DNA from: Candidatus Sulfotelmatobacter sp.
GTDB lineage: Bacteria > Acidobacteriota > Terriglobia > Terriglobales > Acidobacteriaceae
Length of the DNA: 51,730 nucleotides
Direction of reading: 5' to 3'
Assembly: GCA_030039165.1 (NCBI GenBank)
Contig: JASHQM010000172.1
Span: 1 to 51,730 of the forward strand
Below, piece after piece: positions 37,343-47,327 of this stretch (position 1 is the stretch's first letter; every line of letters starts with the position of its first letter). Below the pieces are notes generated by a model. The model saw nothing but the letters and a program-made list of their open reading frames with translations. It ran no database searches and was not told the origin of the DNA. The translations under genes were made by a program, and so were the position numbers.

Positions 37343-37382
37343 ATTGTTTCGGCTTTGACTACTTGTTTCAGATCGAAACAAT
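37343..37382. promoter_or_regulatory. Inverted-repeat operator candidate between the VWFA and kinase genes
   Basis: ATTGTTTCG at 37343-37351 and its exact inverse CGAAACAAT at 37374-37382 flank 22 bp. A further TTGTTTC at 37363-37369 pairs with GAAACAA at 37375-37381 across only 5 bp. So three half-sites, one closely spaced palindrome and one wide one, lie in the divergent promoter region. No regulator gene is adjacent. Confidence 0.45.
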
Positions 37383-37448
37383 AAACCGCTGCGAGACGCT
37401 ATGGTAGCACGCCGTGTGTTGGCCGGGTTCGCATCTGAGGGCGTTGGT

Positions 37449-37454
37449 TATAAT
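37449..37454 (+). promoter_or_regulatory. Perfect -10 element next to the kinase start codon
   Basis: TATAAT on the plus strand ends only 11 bp before the kinase ATG at 37466. Transcription would be expected to begin near 37461, leaving a leader of about 5 bases. No Shine-Dalgarno sequence is seen (CCCCGACTC precedes the ATG), and no good -35 is found at 17 bp, so this may be a leaderless message or the true start may be further downstream. Confidence 0.45.
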
Positions 37455-37465
37455 GGCCCCGACTC

Positions 37466-40060
37466 ATGTCACTAACCAACGGGTCTAAAATCGGCCCCTA
37501 TGAAATCCTTTCACCGCTGGGCGCGGGAGGCATGGGTGAGGTCTATCGCGCTCGCGATACGCGGCTGGGCCGCGACGTTGCCATTAAAGTCTTGCCCGAG
37601 AGAATGGCGCGAGACGCTGAGCGCCTGCGCCGGTTCGAAACTGAGGCGCGGGCCGTTGCCGCACTGAACCATCCCAACATACTTTCCATCCACGACGTCG
37701 GCACGCATAATGGCGCCCCATACTTGGTTTCTGAATGCCTGGAAGGCCAATCGCTGCGGCAGGAATTGAGTAGCGGGGCCCTGCCTTTGCGCCGCGCGAT
37801 CGAATACGGCACTCAAATCGCACAAGGATTGGCAGCGGCGCATGACAAAGGCATCATCCATCGCGATCTGAAGCCGGAAAATGTTTTCGTCACGCGCGAT
37901 GGCCGGGTAAAGATTCTCGATTTCGGACTAGCCAAGCTCTCGCAGCCTGAGGCCGAATCGAATGAGGGTGCGACAGTCGAGGCCGTGCCCACATCTGCCG
38001 GCGCGGTCATGGGCACGGTGGGTTACATGTCTCCCGAGCAGGTACGGGGAGAGCCAGCCGACGCGCGGTCCGACATTTTTTCCTTGGGAACTATTCTGTA
38101 CGAGACGCTTTCGGGGCAACGCGCCTTCCAGCGCGATACTTCCGCCGAGACCATGACAGCCATCCTGAAAGAAGACCCGGTGGAATTGAGTGTGACGGGC
38201 AAGCCGATTTCCCCGGCGCTTGAGCGGATCGTCCGGCGCTGCCTGGAGAAAAAACCCCTGCAGCGGTTTCAATCGGCGCGCGATCTGGGTTTCAATCTGG
38301 AAGGCCTGTCGGGAATATCCTCTACCAGCAGTATCAGCGGACCGCACACTGTGCCCCAGGTCAAGCAGCGTCCACGGTGGATTCCTGCTGCAGCAGCAGT
38401 CTTGCTGCTGGTTCTGATCGGGACAGCCAGTTGGGTGCTTGGGCGTCGTAGTGCATCCTTATCGATGCCTTCGTATCATCAGCTCACGTTCGAGCGCGGG
38501 CTGGTGTATGCGGCCCGTTTTGCGGCTGACGGACGCTCGATAATTTACAGCGCAAGCTGGAACGGGCAGCCGCTGCAACTATACTCGACGATTCCCGACA
38601 GCCCGGAATCGCGGCCGCTGAATCTGGAGAACTCCAACCTATTCGCAGTGTCTTCGTCGGAGCTCGCGATTTCGTTGGGATGCAAAGACCGATACATCGG
38701 CCTTTGCCAGGGAACGTTGGGGTTGGTACCGATTGCCGGAGGTTCGCCGCGGGAAGTCGCTGACGATGTGCTTGCAGCCGATTGGACGGCTGACGGTAAT
38801 GAAATGGCTGTTGTGCGGCAGGTGGAGGGAAAGTACCGAGTCGAATTCCCCCGTGGAAAAGTGCTTTACGAGAGCGATCAGAGGATGGGATACCTGCGAA
38901 TTGCGCCGCAGGGCAATGCCGTGGCGTTCGGTGAATTTATCGCTTTGGATGGCGATGCAGGCAGGGTGGTTGCGGTCGATCGCAATGGCAAAGGATTTAT
39001 TCGTTCGCACGTATACATCAGTTTGGAGGGTGTGGCTTGGGCCCCTTCCGGCGAGGAAGTATGGGCTGCCGCCACAGAAACGCAGGGATGGGCGGACGAA
39101 ATCGTCGGTCTCAGGCGCAACGGCAAAGAGCGTGTCGTGCTTCGCCTGCCGGGCATTGTGCGGCTGCACGATATTTCCAGGGATGGCCGGATTCTGTTGA
39201 CGAAAGAATCGTGGCGAAGCGGATTGCAATTCCGCGGCCCAAACGACAGCGCAGAGCGCGACCTTAGCTGGCTCGATTACGCAACCCTGCGAGACCTCTC
39301 CTCCGACGGCAAGCTGGTTACTTTCGACGACTGGGGTTCTGCGGCGGGCGCAGTCGGGCTGGCGTACTTCCGAAAGACAGACGGATCTCCGGCCGTCAAG
39401 CTGGGTACTTGGTCCAATCCCATTCTCTCCCCGGATGGCACGCGAGTGCTTGCCTCTGATGCCTCACAAATTAACGGATCGCTGGGTTTCGTGCCGACCG
39501 GGGTTGGGGAAGTCCAGAGGCCAAACTTCCCGGAAATGCAGGGAAGGGCATCAACGGGATGGATGCCAGATGGAAAAGCGATCTATTTCGCGGGCTCGGA
39601 TGGTCATGGCTGGCGAATGTATCTTGCCGATGTCGCGGGCGGCGCGCCACACAGCGTAACGCCTCTTATTACGTTGAAACAGAGTCACGTAGAAACCCAC
39701 CTGGTATCCCCGGACGGCAAGCTGATATTTGCGCGTGATGTAAACGGTCGAGGCGGACTTTATCCGATAGCGGGCGGCGAACCGCGGGGTATTCCCGGCT
39801 GGTCACCGGAGGACATCTGGATTAACTGGTCCGCCGATGGGCGCTCGGCGTACGTCTATCGCGACGAGAAGACTTCGGCGGCACTGTACCGGATCGATCT
39901 CGACACAGGAAAACGCGAACTGGTAAGGGCGATTGCTCCCAGCGACGTTGCCGGAGTAACGGCGATATTTAACGTCCGCATGACCCAGGACGGGAAGTCG
40001 TACGCTTATTCATTCTTGCGTGAGCTTTCAGATCTCTTTCTGGTTGACGGCGTAAAGTAG
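37466..40060 (+). CDS. Transmembrane Ser/Thr protein kinase with extracytoplasmic beta-propeller
   Basis: 864 residues. The Hanks-type kinase domain covers about 11-275: GAGGMGEV at 19-26, Lys41, HRDLKPEN with the catalytic Asp134, and DFG at 152-154, so it looks active. One membrane helix at about 305-326 is followed by a roughly 530-residue TolB/WD40-like propeller ([53 protein letters not shown]). Kinases of this plan are common in acidobacteria and are thought to sense envelope signals. Expression context: divergent from the VWFA gene with a candidate operator between; DUF885 follows 36 bp downstream. Confidence 0.95.
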   Translation: MSLTNGSKIGPYEILSPLGAGGMGEVYRARDTRLGRDVAIKVLPERMARDAERLRRFETEARAVAALNHPNILSIHDVGTHNGAPYLVSECLEGQSLRQELSSGALPLRRAIEYGTQIAQGLAAAHDKGIIHRDLKPENVFVTRDGRVKILDFGLAKLSQPEAESNEGATVEAVPTSAGAVMGTVGYMSPEQVRGEPADARSDIFSLGTILYETLSGQRAFQRDTSAETMTAILKEDPVELSVTGKPISPALERIVRRCLEKKPLQRFQSARDLGFNLEGLSGISSTSSISGPHTVPQVKQRPRWIPAAAAVLLLVLIGTASWVLGRRSASLSMPSYHQLTFERGLVYAARFAADGRSIIYSASWNGQPLQLYSTIPDSPESRPLNLENSNLFAVSSSELAISLGCKDRYIGLCQGTLGLVPIAGGSPREVADDVLAADWTADGNEMAVVRQVEGKYRVEFPRGKVLYESDQRMGYLRIAPQGNAVAFGEFIALDGDAGRVVAVDRNGKGFIRSHVYISLEGVAWAPSGEEVWAAATETQGWADEIVGLRRNGKERVVLRLPGIVRLHDISRDGRILLTKESWRSGLQFRGPNDSAERDLSWLDYATLRDLSSDGKLVTFDDWGSAAGAVGLAYFRKTDGSPAVKLGTWSNPILSPDGTRVLASDASQINGSLGFVPTGVGEVQRPNFPEMQGRASTGWMPDGKAIYFAGSDGHGWRMYLADVAGGAPHSVTPLITLKQSHVETHLVSPDGKLIFARDVNGRGGLYPIAGGEPRGIPGWSPEDIWINWSADGRSAYVYRDEKTSAALYRIDLDTGKRELVRAIAPSDVAGVTAIFNVRMTQDGKSYAYSFLRELSDLFLVDGVK

Positions 40061-40096
40061 CCCACGGTTTGGCCATTCTGGTAGGCTGCTATTCCT

Positions 40097-41848
40097 ATGG
40101 GCGCCTTCTTGCATGTTTTTCTCCTGTTTGCGGCCATAAGCGTCGTTTTCGCACACACTCCAAAGGCCGTCTCTGAGCGCCTCGCCGCGCAGAACGCTCT
40201 GTTCGACGAGTATTACGAAAACGATCTGCGAAACTTTCCCGAACGCGCCACGGCATACGGCGACTATCGCTACAACGACAAGCTGGCTGACTACTCGCTG
40301 GAGGCGATCGCGCGGCGGCACAAGAGTGACGAAGCTTTTTTGGCGCGGCTTCAGGCCATTCCGACCGAGGGATTCTCTGATCAGGACCAACTCTCCCACG
40401 ACCTGTTGATTCGTGTGCTCGAGCAGCGCATAACCGACTTCGAGCTCAAAGAATATGAAATGCCTATCAATACACAGTCGGGAATCCATACGAATCTGGC
40501 CGATCTGCCGCTCTCGGTGCCGCTCGATTCCGTCAAACACTACGAAGACTACATTTCGCGCTTGCACCAGATTCCGCGGGCCCTCAGCGAGAGCGAGGAA
40601 GTTCTGCGCGCCGGAGTCAACGACAAGCTGGTGATGGTGCGCTTCCTGGCAGAAAAGATTCCCGGCCAGTGCGAAGGCATCATCAAGGCCGATCCATTTC
40701 TCAGGCCCACGCAGAAATTCCCTGCCGATATTTCGCCGGACGATCAGAAGCGCCTGACACAGCAGATCACGGAGGCCGTCAACAATGACGTTCTACCGGC
40801 ATACAAGTCTTTCGCTGAATTTATTCGGGTAGACTATGCTCCGCACGGCCGCACAGCCCTTTCGATTGAATCCTTGTCTGACGGTCCAAGGCGCTACGAA
40901 AACGATATTTACGCCCGCACCACCACCCACATGACGCCGGACGAGATTCATCAGCTTGGCCTGCGCGAAGTGGACCGCATCGAGGGCGAAATGACGGCCA
41001 TTGCGAAGAAGGAGGGTTTCTCCGATCTCGCGGCCTTCCGCACTTCGCTGAAGACAAATCCAAAATACATTCCCACTTCCACCGAGCAGATTCTCGACGA
41101 CTTTCGGCGCTACATCGCCCAGATGGAGCCGAAGCTGCCGGAACTTTTTACGTTGCTTCCAAAGTCTCCGGTTACGGTAGAGGCGATCCCAGCATTCCAG
41201 GCCTCGGCCATGAGCCACTATATGGTCGGCACACCCGATGGCAAGCGCCCGGGACGGGTAGTCGTAGCGACCTCGGACTTCACGCATCGCTCGCTCATTG
41301 ACGACGAGGCGACCGCTTATCACGAAGGCGTTCCCGGCCATCACATGCAGCTCTCGGTCCAACAACAGCTTCAGGGACTGCCGAAGTTCCGGCTGCATGG
41401 ACTTGGTTTCAATGCCTATATCGAAGGTTGGGCTCTGTATGCGGAGGAGTTGGGCAAAGAAGTCGGTTTTTATCAGGACCCGGTTTCGGATTACGGTCGG
41501 CTATCGTCAGAATTGTTCCGCGCAGTACGCTTGGTGGTGGATACGGGAATTCATGCCAAAGGCTGGTCGCGCGATCAGGTGGTGGACTACATGCGCAAGT
41601 CAGGCGCAGTCGATGAACCAACGATCCAGTCAGAAACCGACCGCTATATTTCCTGGCCGGCGCAGGCTCTGAGTTACAAGCTGGGGCAGCTCAAAATTCG
41701 CGAACTGCGCGAGCGCGCGAAGGAAGAGTTGGGGCCGAAGTTCGACATACGCACATTCCATGACGAGATGCTCGATGGAGGAACCCTGCCGCTCGATCTG
41801 CTGGAAGCGCGGACAGATAAGTGGATTGAGGAGCAGAAAAAGCATTAG
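40097..41848 (+). CDS. Secreted DUF885 metallopeptidase-like protein
   Basis: 583 residues with a signal peptide (LHVFLLFAAISVVFA). DUF885 throughout: YYENDLRNFPERATAYGDYR, GVNDKLVMVRFLAEKIPGQ, and the zinc-binding signature HEGVPGHH at 409-416, with the third ligand region EGWALYAEELGKE downstream. The C-terminal half includes WPAQALSYKLGQLKIRELR. These proteins are zinc peptidase relatives with few characterised members; the substrate here is unknown. It starts 36 bp after the kinase stop, so the two may be co-transcribed. Confidence 0.92.
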   Translation: MGAFLHVFLLFAAISVVFAHTPKAVSERLAAQNALFDEYYENDLRNFPERATAYGDYRYNDKLADYSLEAIARRHKSDEAFLARLQAIPTEGFSDQDQLSHDLLIRVLEQRITDFELKEYEMPINTQSGIHTNLADLPLSVPLDSVKHYEDYISRLHQIPRALSESEEVLRAGVNDKLVMVRFLAEKIPGQCEGIIKADPFLRPTQKFPADISPDDQKRLTQQITEAVNNDVLPAYKSFAEFIRVDYAPHGRTALSIESLSDGPRRYENDIYARTTTHMTPDEIHQLGLREVDRIEGEMTAIAKKEGFSDLAAFRTSLKTNPKYIPTSTEQILDDFRRYIAQMEPKLPELFTLLPKSPVTVEAIPAFQASAMSHYMVGTPDGKRPGRVVVATSDFTHRSLIDDEATAYHEGVPGHHMQLSVQQQLQGLPKFRLHGLGFNAYIEGWALYAEELGKEVGFYQDPVSDYGRLSSELFRAVRLVVDTGIHAKGWSRDQVVDYMRKSGAVDEPTIQSETDRYISWPAQALSYKLGQLKIRELRERAKEELGPKFDIRTFHDEMLDGGTLPLDLLEARTDKWIEEQKKH

Positions 41849-41933
41849 AGGCGAAAATAATCCTGCACAGAGCTTTGAGCGCTTGGCGCAACTCCCGTCT
41901 AATTCGCAACATGAGGAAGAATTTTGCAAACTC

Positions 41934-41961
41934 TTGACGAACCCTTGACAATTCCTAATCA
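41934..41961 (+). promoter_or_regulatory. Possible promoter of the TIGR03118-type gene
   Basis: TTGACG (41934-41939) and TAATCA (41956-41961) are 16 bp apart, about 120 bp before the start codon. A second TTGACA at 41945-41950 lacks a convincing -10. Pattern match only. The gene itself has AAGGAGA seven bases before its ATG. Confidence 0.3.
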
Positions 41962-42078
41962 CGACTCGTCCTACCATCCCTAGTCAAGCAGGTCAGAGAA
42001 GGTTCTGAGTCCAGTCATCCCTACGATGTTAGACCCTCCCACCCTCCCCTGCTGCTAACTTCCCTAAGGAGAACTACG

Positions 42079-43146
42079 ATGCCGATTTGCAAGACAGCTG
42101 TCGTCGCCTGCCTCGGGCTGGTTCTTTTCATGGTTTCGGTTCCCGCCGATGCCCAATACCAGCTTACAAACCTAGTTTCGAATCAAGTCGGTCAAGCGCA
42201 CAACATCGATCCGCTGCTGGCCAATGCCTGGGGATTAGCTCGCAGCGCCACGGGCCCCTGGTGGGTCAGCGACAACGACACTGGCTGGTCAAGTGTCTAC
42301 AACGCAACCGGAGCAATACAGTCACTTAGGGTCTTGATTCCCACCACAGGAAACGGACCGGCTTCGCCAACCGGGTTAAACGGCGCAGGCACACCGACTG
42401 GAATCGTCTACAACGGATCGTCCACGGATTTCCAGATTCAGGGCTGGCCAACAGTTTTCCTTTTTGCCACGCTGGATGGCACCATTAGCGGGTGGGCGCC
42501 GGGGTTGAACGCCAACCAATCGGTTATCGCGGTCGACAACATGGCTCTGCCATCGATGTGCTATTACACGGGATTGGCCATCACCAGTTATCCCTCAGGG
42601 AATTACCTCTACGCGGCCGACAACTTCAACAATAGAGTCGATATGTACGATGGCAACTTCAACCTGGTGAAGTCGTTCAGTGATCCGTCAGCCCCATCAA
42701 ACCTCTCGGTATTCGGCGTTCAGGACATCAACGGCCTGGTATACGTGGCGTATGCCGTACCCACCGCCGGCGTCGGAGGCCGTATCGACGTATTCACCGA
42801 GAGTGGTACTTTCGTGAAGACACTGATTCAAGGAAACAAACTAAACCAAGCCTGGGGTATCGCCGCTGCTCCGGGTAGTTTTGGCCCGTTGAGCAATACG
42901 CTGCTGATTTCAAACAACTCCGTTGCCGGCACCATCAACGGGTTCGACCCAATTACGGGGAACTTTGTCGGCACGATCAAGGACGAGAACGGCAAAGCGA
43001 TCGTCCTTAATAATTTATGGGGGATTGCCTTCGGAGGCGGGAACTCAAACAATGGAGCAACAAACGAGTTGTTCGTCACCGTCGGTCAAGGGATTGGTCC
43101 CGCCGAACTGGCTGGCACCTTTCTGAAAATCGTCTACAAACCATAA
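42079..43146 (+). CDS. Secreted TIGR03118-type beta-propeller protein
   Basis: 355 residues with a signal peptide (AVVACLGLVLFMVSVPADAQ). The mature part matches the TIGR03118 pattern: NIDPLLANAWGLARSATGPW, WVSDNDTGWSSVYNATG, GTPTGIVYNGSSTDFQI, LYAADNFNNRVDMYDGNF, LNNLWGIAFGGG. It looks like a six-bladed propeller of unknown role, found in acidobacteria and others, often with a C-terminal sorting signal; none is present here. ATG 42079 has a good ribosome-binding site. A strong hairpin lies 33 bp after the stop. Confidence 0.9.
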   Translation: MPICKTAVVACLGLVLFMVSVPADAQYQLTNLVSNQVGQAHNIDPLLANAWGLARSATGPWWVSDNDTGWSSVYNATGAIQSLRVLIPTTGNGPASPTGLNGAGTPTGIVYNGSSTDFQIQGWPTVFLFATLDGTISGWAPGLNANQSVIAVDNMALPSMCYYTGLAITSYPSGNYLYAADNFNNRVDMYDGNFNLVKSFSDPSAPSNLSVFGVQDINGLVYVAYAVPTAGVGGRIDVFTESGTFVKTLIQGNKLNQAWGIAAAPGSFGPLSNTLLISNNSVAGTINGFDPITGNFVGTIKDENGKAIVLNNLWGIAFGGGNSNNGATNELFVTVGQGIGPAELAGTFLKIVYKP

Positions 43147-43178
43147 CCGGCAAAACGCCTAGAGCCGAGGACGCAGCG

Positions 43179-43202
43179 AGGGCCGCCTGGACAGGCGGCC
43201 CT
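43179..43202 (+). terminator. Rho-independent-like terminator after the TIGR03118-type gene
   Basis: A perfect 10-bp GC-rich stem, AGGGCCGCCT / AGGCGGCCCT, with a GGAC loop. The downstream bases are TCTAATCG, only weakly T-rich, so termination may be partial. It begins 33 bp after the stop codon of the propeller gene. Confidence 0.65.
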
Positions 43203-43217
43203 TCTAATCGCACCTGA

Positions 43218-43619
43218 GTGCATCAACCCGCGTACCCGACGGCCTACTATCACCTCGGACGCGCGCTGACTCAGCAGCAGCGCTACGAGGAAGCGATCGC
43301 AGCTTTTGAGCGCGAGCGTGAAGTGAGCCCGCGAGGCTTCATGGCTGACCTCGGGACGGGTCAGACATACCTGGCGCAGGGGCAATATGACAAGGCGCTG
43401 GCATTTCTATCGAAGGACCTGCAACCAGCGGCGATCAACTATTTTTGGCTCGGCGCCACTTATGCGGCGCGCGGAGATAAAGAAAAAGCTCTGGCTACAA
43501 TGCAAAAAGCATTCGACCTCGGCTTCCGCGACTTCGCCGCACTTGACGCCAGTCCGTACTTCGTTTCTCTGCGCTCAGACCTGCAGTTCCAGCAATTAAC
43601 CGGACGCTACCGCAAATAA
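43218..43619 (+). pseudogene. TPR-repeat fragment, probably a remnant of a larger gene
   Basis: 133 residues from GTG 43218, but the codon just upstream in frame is TGA and no ribosome-binding site is seen. Residues ~5-100 are TPR units (YPTAYYHLGRALTQQQRYEE; YFWLGATYAARGDKEKALAT). The end, FRDFAALDASPYFVSLRSDL then FQQL, is the pattern that closes long acidobacterial TPR proteins, many of which are Ser/Thr kinases. It therefore looks like the 3' end of a bigger gene whose 5' part is lost, lying just past a terminator. A short real TPR protein is the alternative. Confidence 0.55.
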
Positions 43620-43673
43620 TGCTCTCGGGGAGCGTTTCAAGTGCAGCCCGGCCGAGGCAGCTGCCGAGGCGAT

Positions 43674-45047
43674 TTATGGCAATCGATCCATCAGACCCGG
43701 TAGGGTCTTCATCAGGTCGTTGTAGATCACCATCACCGCGAAAAGCACCAGGAAGACGAACGCCGCCTGATAGACGCGCTCTTTGATGCGCAGGCTGACA
43801 TCGCGGCGCATCAGGCCTTCGATCAGCAGGAAAAGAATTACGCCGCCGTCGAGAATCGGAATCGGCAACAGATTGAAGATGCCCAGGTTGAGGCTGATGC
43901 CGGCAGTCAGCTCCATCAGCGGCGTCCAGCCCTTCTGTTCTGCGGCATAGCCAGCGTCCTGCGCGATTCCGATAGGCCCGGAAACCGCGCGCAGGGAGAC
44001 TTTGTGCTCCACGATCTTCTTAGCCAGTTCCAGAATTAAAAGTGAATATTTCTTGTTCTGCTCCAGCGAAAGGCTCAGAGCTTGGGCAAAAGGCAAGGTC
44101 GTGACCTTGGTCTCGCTCTTGTTCAGAAAGCCTAGGCGGTATCTCTGCTCCTTCGGATCTTCCGTGCTTGCAAGGATGGGCGTCACGCGACGACTGAAGG
44201 TCTGACTGCCTCGAACTACCGTTAGATCGACAGGTTTCGTCTTGGTTTCCTGGAGGCGTTCGATCATGGTTTCAATCGAGGGCAGTGGTTGCCCATCCAT
44301 AGCGATGATTTTGTCGTCTTCCTGAAGACCAGCCTTGGCGGCGGGCGTATCGGCCTCAATCTTACCGACGATTACCGGTTCCTGGGCATACCAGCCCGCG
44401 GAGCCAACTTCCGATGAGGTCACGGGCTGGGGAACGATGGTCTTCTGGAAAACCTGCGAACCGCGCTGCACCGAAATCGTGAGCGGCTGGTTGGGGCTGA
44501 GCCACACGCGAGGCTGCAATTGCTCCCAAGTGGGATTCACAATGCCATCGACCTTGACAATGCGGTCGCCTGCTTGCAGGCCGGCCTTGGCCGCCGGCGA
44601 GTCATGCTTGACGCCCTCAATCACCGCCTGCTGATCGAGAAACACCGGATATTCATAGTGAACCATGTACACGACGGTGAGCAGAACGATGGCCAGCACA
44701 ATGTTCATTGAGGGGCCGGCAATCGCAATCAGAAAACGGTGCCAGCGCGGATGCGACAAGAATTCTGCAGGATCGCCGGTGCACTCATCCATGGGGTTTT
44801 CGCCGCTCATCTTCACGTAACCGCCGAGCGGCAGGATGTTGAGGCGATAATCCGTGCCGCCCTTTTGGAAGCCGGTAATGCGCTTGCCAAAGCCGATGGC
44901 AAACTGCTCCACGCGCACGCCCAATAGCTTGGCTACGGCGTAGTGGCCGAACTCGTGGATCAAAATCATGAAGCCGAGAACCACGGCTACAGCGGCGACA
45001 GAGATGAAGAAATCAGACATAAGGATCTGGCTGAACAACTCCCCCAT
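43674..45047 (-). CDS. rseP: RIP zinc metalloprotease RseP-like (site-2 protease)
   Basis: Intramembrane protease that cleaves anti-sigma factors. 457 residues. HEFGH at 31-35 in the first membrane helix (MILIHEFGHYAVAKLLGV), two PDZ domains at about 120-210 and 210-295 (SPAAKAGLQAGDRIVKVDG; TPAAKAGLQEDDKIIAMDG), and the second zinc region LPIPILDGGVILF near the C-terminus. Start taken at ATG 45047, 11 bp after the dxr stop; ATG 45020 is an alternative. Last gene of the uppS-cdsA-dxr-rseP set. Confidence 0.94.
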   Translation of the reverse strand: MGELFSQILMSDFFISVAAVAVVLGFMILIHEFGHYAVAKLLGVRVEQFAIGFGKRITGFQKGGTDYRLNILPLGGYVKMSGENPMDECTGDPAEFLSHPRWHRFLIAIAGPSMNIVLAIVLLTVVYMVHYEYPVFLDQQAVIEGVKHDSPAAKAGLQAGDRIVKVDGIVNPTWEQLQPRVWLSPNQPLTISVQRGSQVFQKTIVPQPVTSSEVGSAGWYAQEPVIVGKIEADTPAAKAGLQEDDKIIAMDGQPLPSIETMIERLQETKTKPVDLTVVRGSQTFSRRVTPILASTEDPKEQRYRLGFLNKSETKVTTLPFAQALSLSLEQNKKYSLLILELAKKIVEHKVSLRAVSGPIGIAQDAGYAAEQKGWTPLMELTAGISLNLGIFNLLPIPILDGGVILFLLIEGLMRRDVSLRIKERVYQAAFVFLVLFAVMVIYNDLMKTLPGLMDRLP

Positions 45048-45058
45048 TGGATTCAGCG

Positions 45059-46243
45059 CTACACTGATGTCGTCCGGGACTCCAGGGTTTTACTGATTCG
45101 CTTCCGGGTATATCGGCGAGCTTCAGCATCGGCTTCGAGCACCTCGGCAATCGACTGTAACGCCCCAGTATTAGATGCTCTTACCGCATCCTCGATGATA
45201 CCCGGAATCTCGTCGAAATGGATACTGCCTTCGAGAAACGCGGCCACGGCGACTTCATCCGCCGCGTTCAGGGCCACGGTCTTTGCTCCGCCGGCCTCAG
45301 CCGCCTCGTAGGCCAGGCGCAGACAGGGAAATTTATCCATGTCGGGGGGACGGAAGTCCAGATGCCGGAGGTCATTCACGTGGAAACGCATATCCGACTG
45401 AATCCGCTCGGGATAGGTCAGAGCGTAGAGGATAGGTAGGCGCATATCGGTTAACGAGAACTGAGCCAGAATGCTGCCGTCGACAAATTCGACCATGGAA
45501 TGGATGGTGGATTGGGGATGAACCAGAACACTTATGCTCGCAGGAGGAAGCTCAAAGAGGCGGCAGGCTTCGATCACCTCAAAACCCTTATTCATTAATG
45601 TCGCAGAGTCGATCGTAATCCGCTTTCCCATTTTCCAAGTGGGATGGTTCAGTGCCTGCGCGACGGTGATCAAATGGAATTGCGAACTGGGTGTATCCAG
45701 GAAAGGCCCGCCCGAGGCCGTCAGCCAGACTCGTTCGACTTCGTTCATGCGTCCGCCGCGCAGGCATTGATGCACGGCGTTATGCTCGCTGTCGATGGGC
45801 AGCAGGGGTTTGCCGTGCTTGCGCGCTTCCGCTGTGATCAATTCGCCGGCGGCAACCAGGCACTCTTTGTTGGCGATGCCAAGAGTTTTGCCAGCTTTCA
45901 CGGCCGCATAAGTGGCTTCGAGCCCGCCAACGCCGACGATCGCGCTAACCACGAAGTCAGCCTCCGGGTGGGTAGCGACTCGGATGGTTCCGGCCGTGCC
46001 GTAAACGACTTCGATTTCGCTCAGGCCGGCTTGCTTCAGGCGGTCGCTGAGAGTCTCAGCATGGGCTTCTGCTGCTATCGAAATTACGCGAGGCTTCCAG
46101 CGCCGTGCCTGTTCGAAAGCAGTTTCCAGGTTTTTCCCTGCAGCCAGCGCGATCACTTGAAAACGCTCGGGAAACGATTCGGCAACGCTCAAAGTGCTGA
46201 GGCCGATCGATCCGGTCGAGCCAAGAATGGAGATGCGTTTCAT
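45059..46243 (-). CDS. dxr: 1-deoxy-D-xylulose 5-phosphate reductoisomerase
   Basis: Makes methylerythritol 4-phosphate from DXP, the committed step of the MEP pathway; needs NADPH and a divalent metal. 394 residues, normal length. NADPH site LGSTGSIGLSTLSVAE near residue 7, IVGVGGLEATYAAVKAGKTL, then IDSEHNAVHQCL with metal ligands, and WKMGKRITIDSATLMNKGFE. Lies between cdsA (51-bp gap) and rseP (11-bp gap) on the same strand. Confidence 0.97.
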   Translation of the reverse strand: MKRISILGSTGSIGLSTLSVAESFPERFQVIALAAGKNLETAFEQARRWKPRVISIAAEAHAETLSDRLKQAGLSEIEVVYGTAGTIRVATHPEADFVVSAIVGVGGLEATYAAVKAGKTLGIANKECLVAAGELITAEARKHGKPLLPIDSEHNAVHQCLRGGRMNEVERVWLTASGGPFLDTPSSQFHLITVAQALNHPTWKMGKRITIDSATLMNKGFEVIEACRLFELPPASISVLVHPQSTIHSMVEFVDGSILAQFSLTDMRLPILYALTYPERIQSDMRFHVNDLRHLDFRPPDMDKFPCLRLAYEAAEAGGAKTVALNAADEVAVAAFLEGSIHFDEIPGIIEDAVRASNTGALQSIAEVLEADAEARRYTRKRISKTLESRTTSV

Positions 46244-46294
46244 GAATACGAACTGGTGAGTCTGGTCCTCGAAGCTAATCGTTTATTTTACCTG

Positions 46295-47203
46295 CTACCA
46301 CGGACGTGATGCAGCAAACAGTACAGTCGTGTAGAACCAGAGGATGGGGGCGGCAAACAAGAGCGCGTCAATCCGGTCTAACATGCCGCCGTGGCCGGGA
46401 AGAATGCTGCCTGAATCTTTTACTCCGGCGCCGCGCTTGATGAGGGATTCCACAAGATCTCCAAGCTGCGCCGCCACATTCAAAGCAATCGTGAGCAAGA
46501 TAATTGGCCAGAGCTCCGGCTTTTCTAATCCGAGCAGGCCGTCGCGGCGGGAGATCAATCCGAGATTCAACAAGAACGAACTGATCTCCAAAGCGTGCGT
46601 GAAAAGCACAATTCCGACCACAAGACTGGCTGCCAGGGAAGCGGCTGCACCCTCCCAGGTTTTCTTCGGGCTGATGCGCGGCGCCATCAGACGACGGCCG
46701 ACGGAACGGCCTATGAAGTAAGCGAAAATGTCCCCAGCCCAGACCACCAGCAACAGATAGAGCAACCAAAATGCGCCCGCCCATTGCTCTCGAAGCTGTA
46801 CCAGCATCGCCAGCGGCATGGCGACATACAAGAAGGCAAAGGCAGAGGCTGCCGCCGCTGGATATGCAGCGCTCATCTGCGTGCGGCGCATGACGATGGT
46901 CAGAAATACGAACGGAACAATGGCGGAGGCGAACGCTGCCATCAGAATGAACTTTACTCCCGAGAGCTGGGGAGTTTCACTCGCCGCGTTTAGCGCGAGA
47001 TAGATGTAGAACAGGCCCACGAATATGTATGTGGAAATTCGCGCTGGGTGAATTCCGTAGAGTTCCGTCAGCTTGAGAAACTCCTGCACCGTTACCAGCG
47101 CAACCGCGGCAGCCACGATGGCGACGACCGGAACCGGCGCCCGCAGCACGAGCAACAAAACAACCGGAATCAGAACCACCGCGGTTGCGATGCGTGTGAG
47201 CAA
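46295..47203 (-). CDS. cdsA: Phosphatidate cytidylyltransferase
   Basis: Makes CDP-diacylglycerol from phosphatidate and CTP at the inner membrane. 302 residues beginning at TTG 47203, with about eight hydrophobic helices. The family region is near the C-terminus: ISPKKTWEGAAASLAAS, GDLVESLIKRGAGVKDSG, then LPGHGGMLDRIDALLFAAP. The start is a rare TTG without a clear ribosome-binding site. It sits 124 bp after uppS and 51 bp before dxr. Confidence 0.93.
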   Translation of the reverse strand: MLTRIATAVVLIPVVLLLVLRAPVPVVAIVAAAVALVTVQEFLKLTELYGIHPARISTYIFVGLFYIYLALNAASETPQLSGVKFILMAAFASAIVPFVFLTIVMRRTQMSAAYPAAAASAFAFLYVAMPLAMLVQLREQWAGAFWLLYLLLVVWAGDIFAYFIGRSVGRRLMAPRISPKKTWEGAAASLAASLVVGIVLFTHALEISSFLLNLGLISRRDGLLGLEKPELWPIILLTIALNVAAQLGDLVESLIKRGAGVKDSGSILPGHGGMLDRIDALLFAAPILWFYTTVLFAASRPW

Positions 47204-47327
47204 GTGAGATGAGTGGGAACGGAGAATGCCGATCCGATAACAACCAACTAAACACAGAGGACACAGGGTAGCACAGAGGACTTATCCTGTGCGCCTCCCT
47301 GTTTTTATGGTTCAGATTTTGAAGGTT

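Noticed and set aside
47241..47275. Repeated CACAGAGGAC near the cdsA start as an operator
   Set aside because: Only two imperfect copies and common low-complexity composition; no link to a promoter element could be shown.
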